From Cavia porcellus (taxonomy: Eukaryota > Chordata > Mammalia > Rodentia > Caviidae): 64,000 nucleotides of DNA. Positions 56,241 to 64,000 of the stretch are shown piece after piece. The stretch is from positions 44,696,501-44,760,500 of the forward strand of contig NW_026947493.1 of assembly GCF_034190915.1 (NCBI RefSeq), given 5' to 3'. The position numbers and the translations under genes were made by a program. Under the pieces are notes generated by a model. The model saw only the letters and a program-made list of their open reading frames with translations. It did not search any database and was not told where the DNA came from. The stretch's first letter is position 1. Every line of letters begins with the position of its first letter.

Positions 56241-57000
56241 AAGTATTTTATGTAATAATAAATACATAATATTGTCAGTTCAAAATACATTCCACATGCT
56301 AATAAAACAATATCTTATATTTTAGTTGACTCTTTAAAATCCAGTGTATAATTTTATCCTTGTAGCACACTCAACTTGAAAGTTAAATTTTGTTAAATGA
56401 ACTACTTAATCTGTATTTAGATGTTATAAGATTTGTAGTTGAAAAAGAGGATTCAAATATCCAAGATGTTCTGATACAGGACAAATAAGAACTTGTCTTA
56501 GTGAAAATAGAAACTAAAACCGAGTCTACAGTACAGAATCACAGGTAACTTTGTGAGACAACACTGATACAAAATCAGATAGCTTCCTTTAACAAAGAAA
56601 ATTTTATTCCAGTTGCTGGTGTGGTTTAGGAGTTCCTAATTTTCCACTGTTGTTTAAACAGTCTCCTAATGTAACATACAAATCCGCAACTATTTTTGTC
56701 ATTGGAGACATCCTGGCATTCCCTTTGTTGTTACAACTGTACCTGGTCCTTGCAATAACACAGGCAGCTAGGCAAAGGTGTATTCTACATATTTGCAAGA
56801 GAAGTCAAAGGAAAAGACCTATCTTCCCCATCAGTGGGTGACAGGTCACGGATTAGAGTCTAAGAATTCCCCCACCACATCTTTTCCCTCTGAGGGTCGC
56901 TTTTGTGTTTCAATTCAAAATATGTTTTTAAATATTTTCCAAAAATTGGAATCAAATGTTTGATACATTAAATAAAACTAAGTCAAATAAAACATCCTCA
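56241..57000. other. AT-rich intergenic DNA
   Basis: I see no gene or recognised repeat. Confidence 0.5.
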
Positions 57001-57004
57001 TTCT

Positions 57005-57440
57005 GTTACTGCTGAGTGGTGCCTCATTGAGTGAGTCTGCCACCTTGTTTAACCATTCACCCACTGAAGCACGCGTACACTGTTTTCATTCTTTGCCAGT
57101 GTGAATATTTGCATATGGGGCTTTGTGGACACTTGCTTAATTCCTCCAGGGTTTAAGAGTTAGAAAGCTGAGTCATCTGGTAACTATGAAAACTGCTGAG
57201 TTGTCTGTCGGAGTAGCTGTGTGATTTTACGTTTCCACCTGAAACACGTGAGAGTGCCAGTTGTTCTGTACTCTCAGCAGCCTTGGGTATGGGGAGCAAA
57301 TTTTACCTTAGTCACCATAACATGTGTGGTATAGTGCATTTCCTTCACGGGGATTGACCTTGACTATTATTTCATGTGTTTATTTCCATTTCATATATCC
57401 TTTTTGGTGACAAGTATCTAAACCTCTTACAGAACTTACA
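57005..57440 (-). repeat. Old LINE-1 3' fragment, antisense
   Basis: 'gctgagtggtgcctcattga', 'ttaaccattcacccactgaa', 'gcatatggggctttgtggac' and 'gagtcatctggtaactatga' retain the segment order of the complement of an L1M ORF2 3' end, heavily diverged. Confidence 0.65.
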
Positions 57441-58056
57441 GAACTGGTACCCTGTATCTTTGTGGGAGACAATGTTATCAGAATACAGTATTTTTGCAGA
57501 GGTTTTTTTTTTTTTTTTTTTTTTTTTTTGCTTTTAGTCTGAGAGGCTCTAGTCATTTTCCAAGTTATTTAGGTCAGTACCATTGTCCAATCTCCCTAAC
57601 CCTTAGGACAGTTATTTCATACATGTGTAACACAGTTAAACTGTTATATTCTTCACTTCATTCTGAGCTTGTCCACTCTACTAAATTATTTTCTAAAAGT
57701 ATATATATATTTAGATTTGTTCTTTGGGGTTTAAAGTTCTGTGAGTTTTGGCAAATGCAAATGTACCCATTATAGCATGAAATAGTTTTGTACCTGTGTA
57801 ACACTCTCTAACTCTCATTCAACTCAAATAATGGTGTGTTTACTTTTACTACATTTTCGTCTTCTCCGGAATATCTTATGATTGAAACTTTTAAGACTAG
57901 TTCCTTTACTTAGTAATGTGCACTTTTGATTCATCCACACTTTTAAAATTAAAAAAAATAAAATTAATATGACATATTTGGGAGGCACAGAGTAATGTTT
58001 TGCTAGACTGTATAATGGTGGAACAGAGTACTGAGTTTATTCACTAGCTCAGTCAT
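57441..58056. other. Intergenic DNA with a long T-tract
   Basis: A run of about 24 T at 57506-57529 with no SINE body visible on either side. The remainder is unrecognised. Confidence 0.5.
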
Positions 58057-58549
58057 TGTAGTGGTTGATTGATTATGTCAACTTCAGACATTTAGAAGCT
58101 TAACTAAATGGGTTGAGCAACTATATACCCAAGGGTGTAGAAGACCCACTGTAGGGTGGCTCATCACCTGGAGGTATACAAGGGAGGAGGAAGGACAAAT
58201 GCATTCCATTCTTGGGAGAAGCTCCAGTCTTCCCCCTTGGTTTGGACCTCGTCTCCTGGCTTCCAGTGTAGACTCTCCAGCTTTCCAGCATAGACTCTTC
58301 AACCTTTCATCCTAGAGCCTTTGGTCTTCTGTCGCAGACCCATCAGCCTGCTGGTGTGGACTTGCACAAGATACTAGGGTGAACTCCAGACCTTGGGTTG
58401 AATCCTTCGGCCTCCAGTGTGTAGACACCCTCTGCAGGTTTCCTCATTGGACTCTGTGGCTGACCGTTGTAAGCCAATCTTGTTGTTTCTTTTACATCTG
58501 TATATCTCGTGTTATATCTGTTCTCTCTAGTAAAACCCTGACTAATATA
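58057..58549 (-). mobile_element. ERVL-like solo LTR, third copy, opposite orientation
   Basis: Its reverse complement aligns in order with 31736-32375 (tactagagagaacagatata, aagattggcttacaac, a repeated gaagagtcta unit, agttaagcttctaaatgtc). It is flanked by a perfect 5-bp duplication, gtcat (58052-58056 and 58550-58554). It carries about 3-4 of the internal ~21-bp units. Confidence 0.87.
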
Positions 58550-58789
58550 GTCATTATCATTCTTTGGGATGAGAATATTCAAAAAATCTTATCATCTATC
58601 TATTTTTAAATATGCAATATAATATTGTTAACTATAATTACCCATTTGTGGAGTTGCACACAGAAATGTACTTCTCCTAGGTATCTATGACTCTGTGACT
58701 GTTAACCAACCTCTCCTTATATCCCCTTTCCTGCTATACTTTCTAGCCTAGGTAATCATTATTCTACTCTATATTTCTATAAAAATTAC

Positions 58790-59180
58790 CCTTTTAAAGA
58801 TTTCAAATACAAATAAAATCATATGGTATTTGCCTTTCAGTGCCCGACTTATTTCACATACTCTTATGCCCTTCAGTTTCATTCTGCTCATTCAAATCCT
58901 TGTGTGGCTTGGTAACGCATTTCTTTTTGTCAACAAGTAGTATTGCACTGTTTGGATGAGCCGCAATGTTTGTCTTTCATGTACTAAAGAACATCTTGGT
59001 TGCTTCTACTTTTTGCAATTACAAACAAAGCTTTTATAAACATTTGTGTGTAGGATTTTGTGTGGACAAAGTCTTCAAATCAGTTGGATAAACACCTGGG
59101 AGTACAATTGCTGTATCATATGGTCAGACTGTTTAACTTTGTAAGAAACTACCGAGTGATCTTCAAAATGGCGGCATCAT
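58790..59180 (-). repeat. Old LINE-1 3' fragment, antisense
   Basis: 'atacaaataaaatcatatgg', 'atgcccttcagtttcattct', 'cttggttgcttctacttttt' and 'gtacaattgctgtatcatat' follow the antisense L1M order. It is too decayed to carry a frame. Confidence 0.7.
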
Positions 59181-59278
59181 TTTTTATTTCTAGCAGCAAT
59201 GAATGAGTTTCTGTTGTTTGATCTTGCCTAGCAATTTGTATGGTCACTTTTTGAATTTTAAGGTATCGCCTTAATTGA

Positions 59279-59525
59279 ATATGACAGATGACCTCAGAAG
59301 AGGGAGGGGTGCCAGGGTCAGATGCACACACATTGAGAAAAGTCCATGTGAGTTCACGGGGAGAAGCCATCTTTAAGCCAAAGAGAAAGCCCTCCACTGG
59401 AAACAAATATGCCGACAACTGTCCTCATTTGGGCTTTCATCTTCCAGAGCAATGTACAAATAAATTTCTGTTATTTGAGCCACCAAGTCTGTGATATTTG
59501 TCTCCACAATCTGTAAAAAAACTAA
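59279..59525 (+). mobile_element. Partial MLT1-type LTR
   Basis: 'catgtgagttcacggggaga', 'agccatctttaagccaaaga', 'ctttcatcttccagagcaat' and 'aaataaatttctgttatttg' are the hallmark segments of the MLT1 LTR 3' half. The 5' half is missing. Confidence 0.78.
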
Positions 59526-61110
59526 TACACAAAGTTTCAAAGATTTTCTTCTGTACTTTCAAGAAAGTCTTTGTCTTTATATTTTATATTATGATATATG
59601 GTCCATTTTTAGTAAACTTTTACGATGAAGTTTTAAATCTATGGCGAGGGTCCTTTATTTGTATTTGTTTATTTGGATATAGATATGGAGTTGTATTAAC
59701 AGTCATTATTGAAAAACCTCACCCTTCTTCCACTGAATCACTTTTGCACTTTTGTTAGAAAAAAGTTGAGTATATTTGGGTAGAATCAGTATTATTTTAC
59801 TATTTAGATAAGTGAATGTGAATTAATGATTAAGACATTATCAATATTAACTCTAAAGCTGTAAGTCAATCTTTATTGCCCATTAAATCACTTATCTCCA
59901 TGTTGAATTTTGTAATTGTGATTAGATCAACCCATTCCTTAAAAAGAGAATATTTCAACTTAAGAAAAATGCCAATGATTTATACTAGCCTTTGGGAATT
60001 CAAGTTCCATACCAAAATCTTATGTATGATTTTTGATTCACCTATAGGAAATTACAAAAGCTTTAAGTGGCTTTAACTAATGGCAAACTGCTCTCCCCAC
60101 ACCAGCCCTTGTACACAGTGGTGCACTGAAGACTCTGGGGGGAGTTGCAGTTAGAGTTTCAGTACCCCCCCACACCCCCACCTCAAATGCTGAGGATAAA
60201 GCACAACGGTATCACATTTGCATTTCTAGTCCATTTGCCTTCATTCTGAGACCTTTCTGGGGAAGGAGAGGGGAAGCCTCGAAGATATCCTGGCATTTCT
60301 GACCCTTTTGCCTCTCAGGAAATTTCAAATGAGGAGAATATTTTGTTCAGGGCTCTGTGGCCAATGTGATGACCACTCACCTGCTGCTGTGTGGGCTAAC
60401 AGATATGCCCCTCTTCTGATGCTGCTCCATGGGGAAAGGGAGCACTGAGGAGACACAGTGTACCTCCCTTCTCTTTATGGCCTCTTCCTCACACTATCAG
60501 AGTAAGTGAATAAAGGCTTTGCTTCTACTTTCAATTTGATTTACAGTCTCGATGGGTGATACTGACACTCATGGCTCTCTACCAGCTTTTTTAAAATGGT
60601 TCTTTCTTGAAAACTGTTAAATTATTAAATGGAGTATACAGTGTGTGTATACATACTATGTACTTTCTGATATTTATATATCCATACATTCACCCATCTT
60701 TCTATCTATATCTAGTTCTCTGAGATATTTCAATGGGTCTTATTAGTTGTGGTTTGAAGATGGAATCTCAGTTTGACAGCTTTTGGGCGTACTGAGATCT
60801 CTGAAATCCCATATCTGAAAATAAATGACCATTTCAAATTTTAAAGCCAAAAATGTAATGCTATGACAATCATAGCTACTTACAATACATTAACAAAGCT
60901 GGCCTTATGCAAAGCAAATGATGGGCATCCATTAAGCTTTGCTCATAACTATGGCCTACATCTCAGTATTTCTTAAACTTCTCTAAGTGTGAATTATCTG
61001 AATTGCTGGAAGCTACCCCAAGATAGCTGAAGGCTTTACAAGAAAAGAGACTGGTGTTGTACTTAGGGGTTGTACACAGAGAACAACTAGGATTAGGACA
61101 TGGAGTTTAT
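59526..61110. other. Intergenic DNA
   Basis: No gene is recognised. The part at 60080-60560 is less AT-rich and contains no frame of note. Near 60965 'cttaaacttctctaagtgtg' weakly resembles ancient hAT-type repeats, but this is not firm. Confidence 0.4.
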
Positions 61111-61114
61111 AATA

Positions 61115-61834
61115 TTTTTATAATGGTCACTGGAGGTTAACACAGGAAAATGCAGGAAATCTATTCGCAACACCAAAGACATAGATTATTTAGTCGAGAA
61201 CCTAAACCCTACGGCAAATGTCCCACATGAGTCCAGATAAAAATCTACAGCTCAGGACAATGCCTCCCATGAGTCCAACTGAGGTCCAGAGCCCACAAGA
61301 AGGACTCATGCCAGTCTCTTTTATGGGTTGGTGCTGGGAAGACCCAAGGGTCAGCAGTGGAAGCCAGAAAGTCTATGCCAGCAGGACGAAGGAGCTGTGC
61401 TAGTGGGATGAGGGTTCTACACTGGAACCGAGAAGTCACACTCACAACAAAGACCAGGGCTATTGTGAAGGCACCACAGATGTCCTCAGCGACATGGAGC
61501 CCCGAGCTCCTCCAATGACATGCACAGTCGGGTGCATGCCAGGAAGCAGCGTGACGAGTTCATCCTGGAGACCAGGCTGCACATGTCTTCCCCTCCAGAG
61601 CCAGGAAGCAATGCTCCATGTGAGGACCAAAGCTTCTCCAGGAGAACCAACAGCTCAGACAGCAACTCATAGGAGAACCCACAATGCTTCCTTAACGCCT
61701 CAACCCTCTCACACCTCCCTTCTTTTCCACCTATTTTTCTTGGCGACTTTTCTCAGGTGGAGCATCTTTACTCAAAGCCATGCTGATGTAATCCGGCTGG
61801 CGTTAAGTTGACCACCAGATTTTAATCCATAACA
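61115..61834 (+). mobile_element. Likely fourth copy of the ERVL-like LTR family
   Basis: It starts with 'ggtcactggaggttaacaca', contains reiterated 'agtctatgccagcaggac', 'gaaggagctgtgctagtggg' and 'ctacactggaaccgagaagt' units, and ends 'cgttaagttgaccaccag' then 'taatccataaca'. It is more diverged than the other three and no target duplication was found. The 105-codon open frame at 61494-61811 is within this LTR and is not a gene. Confidence 0.6.
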
Positions 61835-61849
61835 GCTGGGGATTGTTTT

Positions 61850-62860
61850 ACTCTTTCAATTTTTAATTTTTTTTAATACATGTTTTTCAGTCGTAATAAT
61901 TAGAGTAGTCCATGTATACAACATATCTTAATTCTTTTTTCATTCCTTTCCCCTCTTTCTTGCCCCCCTTCATCCTTTAGTCCTCTTTTATAAAATATCT
62001 ATCTCCTATATCTACCTTTTATCTTGTTGGCTGTTTATTTATATTTTTAGTTTCTCAAATAAGAGAAACCATGTGATATTTAAGCTTGTGTGTCCGGTTA
62101 ATTTCACTTAAAATTATGGCCTCAGCGGTCATCAATTTTGTTACAAATGGCACTTTTATTCTTCTTTATGAAAGAAGAACACACCATTGTACATAAAGAT
62201 CACATATTATTTATTAATTTATCTTTTGTTGGGCATATAAACCACTTCCAAGAGTTAAATAATATACATTGTGCTGCTATACATGTGTATATTCATACAT
62301 CACTGTAATCTGATACTTTAACTCTTTTTGGGAAGATATCCAGAAGATGAATAAATGAGTCCAATGGAATTTCTACTTTTAATTTTTTGAGGATTCTTGA
62401 TTTTCATAATAGTTGTACTAGTTTAAATTCCCACCAGCAGTGTAGAAGAGTTTCTTTTTCTCCCTGCAGTCTGGCCAACATTTGTTATTATTTGATTTCT
62501 TTTTTCATTATTATTTGATTTCTTGATGATAACCTCTTTTTCTGTGCAATCTTAATATTGTTTTCATTTGCATTTCTCTAATGGCCAGCAACATTGAACA
62601 ACTTTTCCTGTATTTATTGGCCATTAATACTTCTTCAATAGGTTCTGGCAAGGCTTTCTGAACAGAACCCCAATAGCAAAAAAAAATAGAGGAAAAAGAA
62701 AACCTATAGAATAGGAAAAACTATTTTTCAGCTAATCTTTGGAGAAAGGATGAATATTTAAAATACATAAGGAACTCCAAAAAATTAGACCCCTTTAAAA
62801 AAAAAAGACCTGGTCAAAAAAGAACAACTAAAATCAATAAACACTTCTGGGAATTATTGT
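61850..62860 (-). mobile_element. Twin-primed (5'-inverted) L1
   Basis: 61850-62640 is the antisense L1 3' end ('ttgtgctgctatacatgtgt', 'aaattcccaccagcagtgta', 'tttgcatttctctaatggcc'). From about 62642 the strand switches: 'ggttctggcaaggctttctg', 'aacagaaccccaatagca' and 'aaatacataaggaactccaa' are sense ORF2 text that normally lies immediately upstream of the antisense portion. This is the structure produced by twin priming. Confidence 0.8.
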
Positions 62861-63069
62861 GGTTAGGTGCCTAGAGCATTTTTGTCATCAGAGAAATTTT
62901 GGTAGCCTTGGGCAGACTTGTAGGTTTATAGATATTTTACAGTACCAATCCTTTCCTTTCTGCCTTGAATTCTATTAAATTATTATAAAAGTCACAAATG
63001 AAAACACTGAGCATAGTAATATTATTTGATCATGCTTTATCCTTCGTGTTCATTTGATTCTCTGGGTTC

Positions 63070-63405
63070 CAGCTTGCTATGGTTTGTGTCTGGGTGTCCA
63101 CCCAAAGTCTTATGCAGGCATGGAGTTTGTGACTGATACATGGTCCAATGCTGGGATTATGGGTGTGAGTGCTAAACCCACGTGGATGTGGCCATCATAC
63201 AACATAAGGGACAGAAAGAGTCTTCTTGGTGTTCTCCTCTCCTTTTTGCTTTTCTAGTCTTCCACCACTATACACTGTTGCCCTCTGCCATGGGACACTC
63301 TACTGTGGAGCCACTCAAGTGTGGCTGAAACCTCCACAAAGTGTGGGCTAAATAAGCCTTTCCTTCCTTAATTTTGGGTGTTGGGTATCTTGTCTCACAC
63401 ATGGT
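63070..63405 (+). mobile_element. MaLR-like LTR
   Basis: 'gctatggtttgtgtctgggt', 'gtccacccaaagtcttatgc', 'ggctgaaacctccacaaagt' and 'gggctaaataagcctttcct' followed by a 'gggtatcttgtctcacac' end match the sense MaLR LTR order and resemble the copy at 2831-3193. Confidence 0.8.
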
Positions 63406-63409
63406 TTAG

Positions 63410-63720
63410 GAAAATATCTCCATGGTTAAATTTTTCATTTACTTCACTTACATATGAAGAAATTTATAAGGATTCTCAGGAAACTAGTAGTAGTATTATT
63501 TTCAGAATTGTATTTCATTTAACTATTATGAGATTTGCATTAGACATAATAAAATCAAGATGGAGTTCTTTATAATTTCACTTTCATATTTTTCCTTCAT
63601 CATTGAAGTTGCTGAAAAGCATAATCTTCTGATATTTATAATGGTACATCTTTATCATGTCAGGTTTTTTATGGCTCTGACTTGGTGCATCTTTTGCAAT
63701 CTCTGAAGAATTATGTACAG
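63410..63720. other. AT-rich intergenic DNA
   Basis: Nothing recognisable was found. Confidence 0.5.
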
Positions 63721-63721
63721 G

Positions 63722-63778
63722 GCCGGGCATTTAGCTCAGTGGCCTAAGTGCCTGCCTAGCTAGTGCGAGCTTGTTGGG
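63722..63778 (+). mobile_element. ID-like SINE fragment
   Basis: 'ggccgggcatttagctcagt' and 'ggcctaagtgcctgcctagc' match the 5' half, including box A. The box B half and tail are missing, so the element is 3'-truncated or interrupted. Confidence 0.75.
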
Positions 63779-64000
63779 CTAAATTTTGTTGGAATATTTT
63801 TTCCTAATGCTTCAACAGATTCACACAATGGCTGGTGAACTCTCCTTCAAATAGTTTAATAACAAAATCTGGAAAAGATTTGGGCTAACTTTATGTACCA
63901 GGTCCAGAGTGTGTCAATTATAATTGATAAGCCTCCACATATTACAAGTAGTCATTTCATCTCTATTGCTAACTGAAATTTAGTTAAAAGCTGTTGTATA

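Noticed and set aside
57506..57529. 24-T tract as a SINE tail
   Set aside because: No SINE body is recognisable next to it in either orientation.
61494..61811. 105-codon frame as a gene
   Set aside because: It lies within a decayed ERVL-like LTR that has no coding sequence in the other copies.

Overview
The window looks like an intergenic, AT-rich stretch of a mammalian nuclear genome, most likely from a rodent outside the mouse/rat lineage. Rodentia is suggested by a 7SL-derived B1-type SINE (53048-53222), an older composite SINE of B1-plus-ID build (45351-45540) and many short SINEs derived from tRNA-Ala(TGC) that resemble ID elements. I cannot name the species from the sequence alone. No open reading frame exceeds about 165 codons, and the longest ones are all pieces of dead LINE-1 ORF1 or ORF2. 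I found no host protein-coding gene, no intact tRNA or rRNA gene, no CRISPR array and no bacterial-type feature.

Layout. 1-6.6 kb: an old L1 3' fragment, a young-looking SINE with a 19-bp target duplication, a MaLR-type LTR bracketed by a 123-bp direct repeat, and an antisense MaLR LTR. 6.6-12.6 kb: L1-A, antisense, near full length, interrupted by a SINE. 12.6-20.4 kb: SINEs, decayed LTR sequence, microsatellites, a 58-bp tandem repeat and unique AT-rich DNA. 20.4-26.55 kb: L1-B, antisense and full length, flanked by a 12-bp target duplication. 26.6-34.1 kb: a nested SINE pair, mostly unique DNA, and LTRs including a 640-bp solo LTR flanked by CTCTT. 34.12-40.02 kb: L1-C, antisense, near full length, with a 15-bp target duplication, followed 43 bp later by a 346-bp solo LTR flanked by GGTAT. 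40.4-64 kb: unique AT-rich DNA mixed with old L1 fragments, MaLR and ERVL-like LTRs, SINEs, MIR fragments and three rearranged L1 copies.

The three long L1s share one architecture: a 5' UTR with monomer-like repeats, ORF1, ORF2 (endonuclease, reverse transcriptase, C-terminal Cys-rich region), and a 3' UTR made of repeated modules of about 140-150 bp. All three are disabled by frameshifts, stops or catalytic-site changes. Nothing here forms a cooperating gene system; the content is a record of retrotransposition and its errors. The most unusual observations are a 46-bp templated duplication inside L1-C, the modular hairpin-bearing L1 3' UTR, an L1 5' end fused head-on to a sense L1 3' UTR, and a four-copy LTR family with internal repeats of about 21 bp.
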